A stretch of 12,133 nucleotides of DNA from Lachnospiraceae bacterium (GTDB lineage Bacteria > Bacillota > Clostridia > Lachnospirales > Lachnospiraceae), in assembly GCA_003519685.1 (NCBI GenBank), contig DOWG01000299.1:8993-21125 (forward strand). The letters run 5' to 3'. The notes beneath the pieces are model-generated. The model made no database searches. It had not been told where the DNA came from and was given only the letters and a program-made list of their open reading frames with translations. Made by a program: the position numbers and the translations under genes. The stretch's first letter is position 1; each line of letters starts with the position of its first letter. Positions 1 through 7,867 of this stretch are shown here, in pieces.

Positions 1-431
1 GGAGGAACAATAATCACCAATATGACGCAGGCAAACCATATTTTTTTAAATGGAAACTGAAATCTTGCAAATCCATAACCAACAATTGTAGCAAACGCAA
101 CCTGTATAACGCTAACCAGCGTTGAAATTACAATGGAATTTCCTAGCGCTTTCCAATAATCCATCAATTGACTGACTAACCGGTAATTTCCTGTAGTAAA
201 ATTTCTTGGCACAACAATGATGGTTTGATCATATAAATCTTTCTCCTCCATAAAGCTTAAGGAGATTTTATTAAGTAGCGGCTGCAGTATTAAAAAACAT
301 AAACCGAATAACAAAATTGCTCTAAGTATGGCATAAATTTTTCTACTTATAATTTTCTTTATCAGGTAGCCACCTGATTGCCTATTTCTAATAATCAGCT
401 CTTTCCACCTGTCTTGTATTTTTCTATTCAT
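1..431 (-). CDS. Second carbohydrate ABC transporter permease, MalG type (N-terminal part only, cut by window edge)
   Basis: This is the N-terminal 143 residues of an inner-membrane permease subunit; the rest lies beyond the left edge. I found it by reading the reverse strand from an ATG at 431..429. After a basic cytoplasmic tail (residues 1-37) comes a first membrane helix (about 36-54), an outward loop, a second helix (about 98-120, followed by YGFARFQFPFKK, the usual MalG-type pattern of a short G-A-R/K-F-P stretch between helices 2 and 3), and the start of helix 3 ending in VIIVPP. The EAA loop that would contact the ATPase is not in the window. The start overlaps the stop of the preceding permease by 8 nt (ATGAATAG), and AAGGTGG lies 10 nt before it. 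Pairing with the MalF-type gene just upstream suggests one heterodimeric channel. Family call is firm, substrate unknown. Confidence 0.85.
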   Translation of the reverse strand, partial: MNRKIQDRWKELIIRNRQSGGYLIKKIISRKIYAILRAILLFGLCFLILQPLLNKISLSFMEEKDLYDQTIIVVPRNFTTGNYRLVSQLMDYWKALGNSIVISTLVSVIQVAFATIVGYGFARFQFPFKKIWFACVILVIIVP

Positions 432-1332
432 AATAGTACACCCACCTTGAAGTAATTAAGCTAAATACTGCAATTATCAGAATAACTGCCACAAAGTAAC
501 TCCATGCCATTGCTGAACTAAACCCATAATCCATTTTTGCTATCATTGTTTCGGTTATCTTTGTCATAACCTCGCTATCCGTTCGCATGAAGAAATCAAT
601 AATTGTGTAAATTACATTAACAAGTATTACCGGGCTGACCATAGGCAGGGTAATCTTCCAAAAGCTTTCCCAGACTGTGCAGCCTTCAATTTTAGCTGAT
701 TCATACATACTTTTTGATATCGTCTGCAGTCCGGAAAGGAATATGATTATTTGAATGCCTGAGGAAATAACTACATTATATACATCATTTACTATCGCAT
801 AGACAGTCTCTAAGAACCTATTTCCCAAGCCGCTGTTGGATAAAATCTCTTCTAATACTGCCGTAATTTCTGTTGTATTGGAATTCTTCTGGATATAGTC
901 TTTTAAACCTATTAAAAGGCTGTTATTGTATTCCAAACCCACTAATACACCAGAGGAAAGTATTACCGGAAGGAAAAATATAGCCCGAACAAATCCTCTT
1001 GCCTTAAATTCCTGGTTCAACAGCAATGCCATGAAAAAGCTGATAATTATGGTTGCCGGGACATTAATTGCCATTCTTGAGAGCTCTTCCGTAAGCATCC
1101 GAAGGAATTCCGGATCTACGGTAAAGGCCTTAATAAAATTATCAAAGCCGACAAATTCCATCGAAAAGCCACCATTGCCTGTGGAAACCACAACATTACT
1201 AAAACTCATTCGAAGGGATTCCAGAAGAGGTATGATCATAAATGCAACAAAGCCAATAATAAATGGTGATATAAAAAGATATCCGGTTATTGCTTTTCTC
1301 CTTTGCAGATTCTTCTGCTTTTTCTTCGCCAT
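424..1332 (-). CDS. Second carbohydrate ABC transporter permease, MalF type
   Basis: Predicted 302-residue inner-membrane permease subunit of a CUT1-type sugar ABC importer. A basic start (MAKKKQKNLQRRK) precedes the first helix (about 19-38). Further helices lie near 90-108, 116-134, 183-203, 233-250 and 275-296. The EAA loop contacting the ATPase is visible at about 208-235: ESAKIEG, then KITLPMVSP. The stretch between helices 3 and 4 (about 135-183) does not show the usual W-N-P pattern of MalF proteins and is rich in Leu, Ile, Glu and Asn. I chose the ATG at 1332..1330 because a perfect AGGAGG sits 4 nt before it. A longer frame reaching 1371 would overlap the upstream gene and has no such signal. 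It begins 1 nt after the stop of the DUF5696-type gene and overlaps the next permease by 8 nt. Substrate unknown. Confidence 0.9.
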   Translation of the reverse strand: MAKKKQKNLQRRKAITGYLFISPFIIGFVAFMIIPLLESLRMSFSNVVVSTGNGGFSMEFVGFDNFIKAFTVDPEFLRMLTEELSRMAINVPATIIISFFMALLLNQEFKARGFVRAIFFLPVILSSGVLVGLEYNNSLLIGLKDYIQKNSNTTEITAVLEEILSNSGLGNRFLETVYAIVNDVYNVVISSGIQIIIFLSGLQTISKSMYESAKIEGCTVWESFWKITLPMVSPVILVNVIYTIIDFFMRTDSEVMTKITETMIAKMDYGFSSAMAWSYFVAVILIIAVFSLITSRWVYYYE

Positions 1333-1333
1333 A

Positions 1334-3859
1334 CTACCTCCTTTCCACTTTGTAATCATGCGCAGGAACATTTAAATCTCCATTGACATAATCTACATCA
1401 TTATAATTTACATATACTTTAGTTCCATCTTCATAGGTGGTAGCAAATACCCCATTTTGCAGGCATTCGTGATTTATAATATACTGATCAAAGCAATGAC
1501 CCAGCTCTGCTTCATATCTTTTATAGATTGCATAGGCCTCTTCTTTCCATTTTTCATAATCCGTCGCAAAATAATACATGTAATTTGAATTTTGCAATAT
1601 CGATGCCGGTTCCTTAGTAAAGGTGAAGGATAATCCAGCTCCGGCTTCTGCACTTCTTAATATCTCAGTCTGATATGCACCAGCCAGATTAAGCGCAGTG
1701 CCTGCATAATTAACCAACCCATGGATTGCTATGGAATAAAAAGGTACCGAATAATCGATAATCTGATACTGCTTGCCCTTCAAATCCATATCAGTAATAA
1801 AATCGACGTAAGGAAGTACATATTCATTGCCGCCATTAACCACAATCCCCATACCACTGGAAGCGATCCTTTCTAATTCAGCCTGTTGCATTAACATAAC
1901 TTCATATCTCGTAGTCAGATTCTTTGGATTAAAATCAGCACTTAGCAGATAACCAATATCCGAAAATGCTACTCCATAGGCTAAGTTATCTTTTGCATAT
2001 TCAGAAATATTTTTCATATACTGAAGCGTCAATTGTGGCTTTAGCAGATAGTAACTATCGTTCCAATCTTCTACACCATAATAAATTGGAGAAAAGTCAT
2101 AGAGCTCTACAATCTCTCTGCTGGTAAACTTAGCTGCATCTTGATTTATTGAAAATCCATCAAATAAGCCGTCATCGAATGCATGCATAACCATACCTTC
2201 CAAATAGATAGGTACATCGATTTCTTTTCCATAGTTCATAAATTCTTTTAGTTCTTTTTTACTACCCAATTGTGAAATCGTGTTAATCTTCTTTGGAACA
2301 GTCTGCTTAATGCCGCCGTTCATCCAACCGCTATATTTTATAGATAGATTGGAATAGCCTGCTTCGTATAAATCTTTTAGTAAGTCACGTGCCTCTTCAT
2401 ATGATGTAAGAGACACCGGCATGGAAACCGGTAAACCAAAACGTTGCTTCACTTCATCGATAGCGCCGACTATGGTGACATTTACCGGCGTACTGGAATC
2501 CTTTTTTCTAGTTAGTCCCGGGTACTTCTCCAATAAGTAGTCCCGGTAAGATTGCGCCATTTCAGAATAGGTATCCGTTCCCAGGAAGCGGTACCTTTGT
2601 TTTAAGACACCTTTCGGCTTCTCCGCTTCATAAACCATGACTGATTTGTCTGTTTTTGCCGAAACCTGCACAGATGCAGAATGGAAGGTAACATAGGAGG
2701 CATTGACATAATTATAGCTATGGGTTCTACCGCTGACATCCGCCTTAATAGATGCAACTGCACTATGATCCTCAATTATGCCAATCATAGAAACGCCTTC
2801 TTTTGATATTCCAAAAACGGGAAAAGCAGACCTGCTTTCATCAATTACCGCATCCCTTTTAATTGCACTATCCCACCCATACACTTCGGTATAATAAGAA
2901 CTTTGCTCGTTTTTACCGTTATTAAAGTTGATAATACCGCCATTACCATCGGGAACCAGGATAAAGCCATCTTCTTGTGAATTACCTGCTCCCAGATATG
3001 GTAATACTTCAATCTTGGTTAATGGATAGGATTTTTTCCATTGCATATCTTCAAAAGGAAGTTCTACAACCAAATCATTTCCTTCCAGACGATATAGGAT
3101 GGATACGTTAAAATATGGGGTTTCCTTTGTATTTTCTGTTGCATAGCGGGCTAAATCTTCTTGATAATCTTCGTAGGTGTAACCTGCTTCTGTAAAAATA
3201 GTTTCTATTTTCTTTTTCAAGTAATCCGCGACACCTTCGCGAAGCTCATAAACAGGTTCTGTCTTCAGGTCCGGGTACATAGAAAGTAGCTCATTTTTAT
3301 TATCCGTTGGACGAAGCTTAGTAATGTCAATTTTCCGGTAATAATCATTTATCTGTCTTTGCTGTTTGCTGTCCATATTATCCTTAAAAGTATTCATTCT
3401 CGATTCTGGAACTGCAATAGGCATTATAAAGACCTGTTCAACATTACCAATCGTATAATTTACTTTGATATAATCTTCGCCTTCTTCAATTGAGTAAATC
3501 TGTTTAGAAATACTATATTCATAATTGTTGTAAATTGTATTAATTCCGGCATCATTACTATATTCAATGAGAAGCGTAGATTGTAGATACTTTTTACTCT
3601 CCGAATCTGCATTCGGATCATTCGCTCCATCTACCGGGTTAGAAGTCCAAGTATAATTATTTTGCTTATCCACCACCTCAAAATATGTGGTGTCAGGATT
3701 AAGTATAAATTTCAACTTATCGTTTTCCAGTTCATAGGTTTCCAGATCCTGCTCATAGGAATACGTCTGCATCGCCTCGTCCTGTGCCTCTTCTCTTGTA
3801 CATCCGGTTAGTATGAATAATGATAAAAGGAATAAACTTATCCTTAATATTCGTTTCAT
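1334..3859 (-). CDS. DUF5696-type surface lipoprotein, putative glycoside hydrolase
   Basis: An 841-residue lipoprotein. The signal peptide ends in a clear lipobox, LTGC, with the lipidated Cys at residue 20, so the protein should sit on the outer face of the membrane. Residues about 40-450 look like a long beta-sandwich region. From about 460 to 745 the alternating strand/helix pattern suggests a TIM barrel: YSNLSIKYSGWMNGG (503-516), IYLEGMVMHAFDDG (551-564), YGVAFSDIGYLLSADF (628-643) and VNGGNEYVLPYVDFITDMDL (674-693). A short beta-rich tail follows (803-827). This layout resembles clan members related to GH31/36/101, and the Asp in FSDIG (D634) would be a candidate catalytic residue; that is inference, as the DUF5696 family has no activity known to me. 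GGAGGG lies 6 nt before the ATG. It starts 15 nt after the YIP1 gene. Family call from memory of similar operons. Confidence 0.75.
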   Translation of the reverse strand: MKRILRISLFLLSLFILTGCTREEAQDEAMQTYSYEQDLETYELENDKLKFILNPDTTYFEVVDKQNNYTWTSNPVDGANDPNADSESKKYLQSTLLIEYSNDAGINTIYNNYEYSISKQIYSIEEGEDYIKVNYTIGNVEQVFIMPIAVPESRMNTFKDNMDSKQQRQINDYYRKIDITKLRPTDNKNELLSMYPDLKTEPVYELREGVADYLKKKIETIFTEAGYTYEDYQEDLARYATENTKETPYFNVSILYRLEGNDLVVELPFEDMQWKKSYPLTKIEVLPYLGAGNSQEDGFILVPDGNGGIINFNNGKNEQSSYYTEVYGWDSAIKRDAVIDESRSAFPVFGISKEGVSMIGIIEDHSAVASIKADVSGRTHSYNYVNASYVTFHSASVQVSAKTDKSVMVYEAEKPKGVLKQRYRFLGTDTYSEMAQSYRDYLLEKYPGLTRKKDSSTPVNVTIVGAIDEVKQRFGLPVSMPVSLTSYEEARDLLKDLYEAGYSNLSIKYSGWMNGGIKQTVPKKINTISQLGSKKELKEFMNYGKEIDVPIYLEGMVMHAFDDGLFDGFSINQDAAKFTSREIVELYDFSPIYYGVEDWNDSYYLLKPQLTLQYMKNISEYAKDNLAYGVAFSDIGYLLSADFNPKNLTTRYEVMLMQQAELERIASSGMGIVVNGGNEYVLPYVDFITDMDLKGKQYQIIDYSVPFYSIAIHGLVNYAGTALNLAGAYQTEILRSAEAGAGLSFTFTKEPASILQNSNYMYYFATDYEKWKEEAYAIYKRYEAELGHCFDQYIINHECLQNGVFATTYEDGTKVYVNYNDVDYVNGDLNVPAHDYKVERR
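1337..1342 (-). promoter_or_regulatory. AGGAGG ribosome binding site fixing the start at 1332
   Basis: Read on the minus strand the sequence is AGGAGG-TAGT-ATG. The site lies inside the last codons of the upstream lipoprotein gene (its TAG stop is between the site and the ATG), implying translational coupling. It decides for the 302-residue form of the permease over a 315-residue reading. Confidence 0.75.
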
Positions 3860-3874
3860 TATCAGCCCTCCATA

Positions 3875-4537
3875 TCAGTAAAAACGAAAGCTTATTTCTT
3901 TATATAAAGATATAAAATAAGCTGTGGCATCCATTACTAGACTTAAGAAAAGAAGTAGCACAAAGATGATTAACATCATCCCCACGATTGTTGCAAACAT
4001 CGTTATAAAGGCCTTACTCAAAGAATAATCATGTATCATCATCATAGCGCTCATAATAAGAATTCCACACCATATTATGGAGAAATAATTAATATAATAA
4101 TAAAATGCTCCCTCTTCTATGGTCATCAGATTACTGATAAATATCATTGGAAATTGAATGATTACATATGGGGTTAATGCATAACCAATCGCCATATATA
4201 TTTCTTTCATGGTTCCTTTTCCGTTAAATAGAGTAGTCAAACCCCAGTTTGCCACACAGCCTATGATAATCGGTGCTAAAAATCCCAGGATTAATTTTAA
4301 TATATTAACATGCTCCCATATTACCTTCATGAAAATAAAACTTGTAAATTGGAGCTTAAATACATTCGTTAATAGGGCCATACCGATAATAATGTTGGCA
4401 GCTGCTATGGATCCCCTTTTTTCATGTTTCAGATCCCAAAATCCATCCAGCGGATGAGAGATTACATATAGGGAATATTGAAGTGTCTTTCCTATATGCC
4501 ACATTTTTTGCTGATATGCCAATGCATCTATCTTCAT
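3875..4537 (-). CDS. YIP1-family integral membrane protein
   Basis: A 220-residue, strongly hydrophobic protein with about five membrane helices (near 44-62, 80-101, 113-136, 147-167 and 177-203). Two stretches match what I know of bacterial YIP1-domain proteins: HPLDGFWDLKHEKRGS (28-43) just before the first helix, and GKGTMKEIYMAIGYALTPYV (106-125) between helices two and three. The biochemical role of bacterial YIP1 proteins is not established; eukaryotic relatives act in membrane traffic, which does not transfer directly. Its start overlaps the stop of the NHL/TPR gene by 4 nt (ATGA), and AGAGGTGG lies 7 nt upstream of the ATG. Such tight coupling to the NHL/TPR protein suggests the two products act together at the membrane, perhaps as accessory or assembly factors for the flanking permeases (inference). 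Confidence 0.8.
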   Translation of the reverse strand: MKIDALAYQQKMWHIGKTLQYSLYVISHPLDGFWDLKHEKRGSIAAANIIIGMALLTNVFKLQFTSFIFMKVIWEHVNILKLILGFLAPIIIGCVANWGLTTLFNGKGTMKEIYMAIGYALTPYVIIQFPMIFISNLMTIEEGAFYYYINYFSIIWCGILIMSAMMMIHDYSLSKAFITMFATIVGMMLIIFVLLLFLSLVMDATAYFISLYKEISFRFY

Positions 4538-6012
4538 ACTTCATCCACCTCTTTCTTTATTTTTTTGACCTTGCCGACAGCCAACGGTACAATGATTATT
4601 AAAAAGAAGCCTGCAAAGATCCATGCAATATTCTCTTCAATCCACTCCTTTCGATATAATTTAAATGCCTTCGAATAATTATCATCATCAAGGGCAATTT
4701 TAAAACATTCCATTGCTTCCTGATATCTTTCCTTCCTTAATAAAGACCTGCCAATGCCTATATAAGCTAAATCATAGTTTCCATTTTGCATTAATACTTT
4801 TTTCCAGTACTGGGCCGATATATCATAATTCCCCCTCTTATACTCATCTAAAGCTTTATTAATCAAATTACCATATTGGGTTAAGGTAAAAAATGTAATG
4901 CCGGAATTTTTCGAATCCAATACTAGCAAATCCGAGCCCATATGCTCTAATGCGGTAGGATATTGGAAATATCCCAGTTTATTACCGAGACTTCCAAAAC
5001 CATACAAAAGGTTTCCCTGGTAGTCATATCCAAATATTCTGCCTCTGGTTTTATCTATGGCATAATAAGTATCATTATCTAAGGCAGTTACATCAATAAA
5101 TTTCGAAGGTCCGGTGACACCAGCTGCATTATCCCACCATATATCACCAATTGGAGGGTACTCACCGTTTTTAATCAATATATCGGTACCCATAGAGTTT
5201 AATTTACGGATTGGTTTCGCCTTATCACTTAAAAGTTCATTTTCATCAAACACAGAGGTAGTTGCATAGATAAACCCATCCTTATCCAAGGCAATATTGT
5301 TATATTCTGTCGGAACAAATTGTTCCATTTGCGCTCTTTGCTCTTTTGTTGATAACATCTTCCATATATAATCCACCATATTAAACTTAACTTCATTGGC
5401 ACCTATATAACCTATAAAATCACCGTTATTGTCATATTGAAGAAAACCTTTATTATAGTTCTTAACTAAAACGAATACTCTTCCGGCTCTATCCGCTGCT
5501 AATTTCATTGGCAAAAAGTCGGATGCCTGATCGATTGTCTCGTCCACCGGGCGCACCATGGTCTTTATTAGTTCATATTGAGAATTCAAATGAAGAATCC
5601 TCTGATTGCCTGTATCACTTATATACATATCACCATTATCCGATATATAAATATCATGGGGTTCCTTTAATGTGTTGTTTGATGTGTCTCCTGTGAATTC
5701 ACTAAATTCATCTATTAATACAATATCATCACCGTTCTTTTCCAATATGACAATTCGGTTATTTGCGGTATCACAAACATAGATACGCTTCTCCCTTACG
5801 AATAGGCCCTGAGGATTTTTGAAATCACCGATCCCAAACTCCTCGCCTGTAATGGTTCTTACTGCCTGATATGCATCCGGTGACTCTCTTTCGATTCCCC
5901 AATAATCATAGGTATAGGTATATACCGTTCTCTCAGCTTGTACTGTTACAGTCGGAAACAGTAATAATACCGCGAAAAAGATAATTACTTTTCTTATCCT
6001 TTTTCTATTCAT
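4534..6012 (-). CDS. Secreted NHL beta-propeller/TPR protein with C-terminal membrane anchor
   Basis: A 492-residue protein. A signal peptide (1-26, ending VQA) is followed by a beta-propeller of about six NHL-type blades: NPQGLFV...CDTANNRIVIL (66-90), EPHDIYI...SDTGNQRIL (117-140), then more divergent blades near 167-197, 235-271 and 305-335, and a last one at 349-381. Residues about 383-450 form one or two TPR-like helix pairs (ALDEYKRGNYDISAQYWKKV, then GRSLLRKERYQEAMECFKIALDDD). A single helix (463-480) and a basic tail (KVKKIKK) end the chain, so both propeller and TPR should face outside. These folds are protein- or ligand-binding scaffolds; no catalytic motif is seen. The ribosome binding site AAGGAGG is 5 nt before the ATG, 10 nt after the preceding permease stop. 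Likely a scaffold or sensor beside the transporter (inference). Confidence 0.85.
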   Translation of the reverse strand: MNRKRIRKVIIFFAVLLLFPTVTVQAERTVYTYTYDYWGIERESPDAYQAVRTITGEEFGIGDFKNPQGLFVREKRIYVCDTANNRIVILEKNGDDIVLIDEFSEFTGDTSNNTLKEPHDIYISDNGDMYISDTGNQRILHLNSQYELIKTMVRPVDETIDQASDFLPMKLAADRAGRVFVLVKNYNKGFLQYDNNGDFIGYIGANEVKFNMVDYIWKMLSTKEQRAQMEQFVPTEYNNIALDKDGFIYATTSVFDENELLSDKAKPIRKLNSMGTDILIKNGEYPPIGDIWWDNAAGVTGPSKFIDVTALDNDTYYAIDKTRGRIFGYDYQGNLLYGFGSLGNKLGYFQYPTALEHMGSDLLVLDSKNSGITFFTLTQYGNLINKALDEYKRGNYDISAQYWKKVLMQNGNYDLAYIGIGRSLLRKERYQEAMECFKIALDDDNYSKAFKLYRKEWIEENIAWIFAGFFLIIIVPLAVGKVKKIKKEVDEV

Positions 6013-6022
6013 CGTTTCCTCC

Positions 6023-6907
6023 TTAATCCTTAATACCGGAACTTGCCATAGTCTCTATAATATTACTTTCAGATACAATAAAGATTGTGACCGGAACGAC
6101 CATCATTACCAAAGATACTGCTGCTCCCACACCGGCTCTTGCTACACCACCATTAATAATCTGCTGCAAGGCATATGGGAGAGTTTTTAATTCTTCTGAA
6201 TATATAAAATTGGAGGCCTTTGTATTCCACAATCCCTGAACAGAAAGTATCATTAAGGTTAACCATGCCGGTTTTACCATTGGCATTACTATCCTGGTGA
6301 AAATTCTCCATTCATGGGCTCCGTCTATTTTGGCAGCCTCCAATAATGCATCTGGGATGCCTTCCATATACTGCTTCATTAAGAACAATCCCATCGGAGA
6401 GGCAAAAGCCGGAACAACAACTGCCCAAACAGTATCAACCCATCCAATTTTAGACATTATAAGGTAATTGGGAATTGCAGTTACATAACCATTAAACATT
6501 AACGCAACAACAACAATATTAAAGAATGTCTTTGCGCCAGGAAAAACATATTTAGCTAATACATAAGCACCCATGGATGATATCAGCAAATGCCCCGCGG
6601 TACCTACGGTTGTAATAAATACTGTATTGAATATGTATCTGGAAAATGGTACCCATGATTTACCCATGATTACCAGCAAATCCTGGAAGTTATCCAAGGT
6701 TGGATTCTTTACAAATAACTTGGGAGGGAATACAAATATTTCATCCATTGGTTTAAATGCACTGTTGATCGCATATACTAATGGGAAAGCCATAAAAAGG
6801 CCAAAAAATATTAGCAATAAATATATTCCAATATCTCCTGCTTTCGACCGGTTCGGTTTTCTTCGTCTTAGATGTCTTCTTCTGATTTCCATAACTTTTC
6901 TCTCCAT
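6023..6907 (-). CDS. First carbohydrate ABC transporter permease, MalG type
   Basis: About 294 residues, the usual length for a MalG-type inner-membrane subunit of a CUT1 sugar importer. A very basic N-terminus (MEIRRRHLRRRKPNR) is followed by six predicted helices, the first near 27-46. Other family marks are NTVFITTVGTAGHLLISSM (helix 2), YVLAKYVFPGAK, and the EAA loop at about 189-214: LEAAKIDGAHEWRIFTRI, then VMPMVKP, which contacts the ATPase. The start is uncertain: ATG at 6907 has TGAGGA in front of it at good distance; ATG at 6892 also has GGAGAG upstream; a TTG at 6919 overlaps the previous stop. I chose 6907. The gene follows the MalF-type permease directly and is followed after 10 nt by the NHL/TPR gene. 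It presumably forms a heterodimer with the 6916..7851 product. Substrate unknown. Confidence 0.9.
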   Translation of the reverse strand: MERKVMEIRRRHLRRRKPNRSKAGDIGIYLLLIFFGLFMAFPLVYAINSAFKPMDEIFVFPPKLFVKNPTLDNFQDLLVIMGKSWVPFSRYIFNTVFITTVGTAGHLLISSMGAYVLAKYVFPGAKTFFNIVVVALMFNGYVTAIPNYLIMSKIGWVDTVWAVVVPAFASPMGLFLMKQYMEGIPDALLEAAKIDGAHEWRIFTRIVMPMVKPAWLTLMILSVQGLWNTKASNFIYSEELKTLPYALQQIINGGVARAGVGAAVSLVMMVVPVTIFIVSESNIIETMASSGIKD

Positions 6908-6915
6908 TTCGTTCC

Positions 6916-7851
6916 TCAAGTTCCTACACGCCGCAGCATTGCCTGAATTGCCTTATTGCACAAAATCATGGTAATGAACAGAAGTGTTGCTATGGCAGCT
7001 GCATAACCCATCTCAAATCGGACCGAACCATAATCAATCAAATGGGTTACAACTGTCTGGGTTGCATAATCCGTACTCGGAAAACCTGTCAAAGCCATTG
7101 GAACATCAGCAACACCAAAAGACTGTGTAATCGTCATAACTGCACCGAACAATAGCATCGGTTTCATACTGGGTAAAGTGATATACCAAAGCTCCTGCCA
7201 ACGGTTTTTTATACCATCAATATAACCGGCTTCGTACTGCGCTTTATCAATGCCCTGCAATCCCGCAACAAAAGCCAGAAAGCCTGTTCCCAGACTCATC
7301 CACAGGGTTACTATAATTACAACGGTCAACATATAATCCGGATTCGTTAACCATAATATAGGCGCATTAATGATTCCCAGTTTTAAAAGAAATGCATTAA
7401 TATATCCATAAGCATCACCAGAGAACATTATCGCCCAAATCAGATATACCTGACCTGATATGGTAGGTGCATAGAAGATTACAACAGCAAATGCTCTTAA
7501 ATATCTTGGCAGTTCATTGATAAACCAGGCAAATATAAACGCTGCCATATATCCAATCGGCCCTGTAATTACAGCAATTAAAAAAGTGTTTTTTACTGCT
7601 GTCAGGAACACATCATCTGCTAAAATCAAATTGATATAATTCTGAAGACCAATAAATTTTGGCGGCTCTAATACATTGTAATATGTAAAGCTCAAAAACA
7701 ACGAGCTGATTACGGGCAATATATAGAAGAGTAAGAATAAAATAGCGTAGGGCGCCAAAAACAGATAATAGGTCTTTGATTTTTTTGCTATTTTCCAAGA
7801 AATAGCTGCTTCTCTTTTTTTCTTCTTTAAATATTTTTTCATTAACGTCAT
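6916..7851 (-). CDS. First carbohydrate ABC transporter permease, MalF type
   Basis: A 311-residue inner-membrane permease subunit. After a Lys/Arg-rich tail the first helix appears at about 29-55 (TYYLFLAPYAILFLLFYILP, typical MalF/UgpA opening), followed by FIGLQNYINLI and five more helices. The periplasmic-side NPDYMLTVVI motif and the EAA loop (about 206-230: YEAGYIDGIKNRW, then YITLPSMKP) are the family hallmarks. The ATG at 7851..7849 is preceded by GGAGGG at 8 nt; an in-frame TTG lies one codon earlier and another ATG at 7842. It starts 16 nt after the stop of the large binding protein, so the order binding protein, MalF type, MalG type is the classic importer layout. No ATPase gene follows. 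Substrate is unknown but should match whatever the large binding protein holds. Confidence 0.92.
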   Translation of the reverse strand: MTLMKKYLKKKKREAAISWKIAKKSKTYYLFLAPYAILFLLFYILPVISSLFLSFTYYNVLEPPKFIGLQNYINLILADDVFLTAVKNTFLIAVITGPIGYMAAFIFAWFINELPRYLRAFAVVIFYAPTISGQVYLIWAIMFSGDAYGYINAFLLKLGIINAPILWLTNPDYMLTVVIIVTLWMSLGTGFLAFVAGLQGIDKAQYEAGYIDGIKNRWQELWYITLPSMKPMLLFGAVMTITQSFGVADVPMALTGFPSTDYATQTVVTHLIDYGSVRFEMGYAAAIATLLFITMILCNKAIQAMLRRVGT

Positions 7852-7867
7852 CAAACAATCCCTCCTA

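Noticed and set aside
926..1375. Plus-strand open frame opposite the second MalF-type permease
   Set aside because: It lies antisense to a clear permease gene, its translation shows no recognisable domain, and no ribosome site is evident. The same applies to plus-strand frames at 4209..4457, 4478..4678, 5508..5696, 6573..6974, 8328..8546 and 10732..10917.
7613..7858. Second minus-strand frame overlapping the start of the first MalF-type permease
   Set aside because: It is out of frame with the well-supported permease and its translation has no family features.
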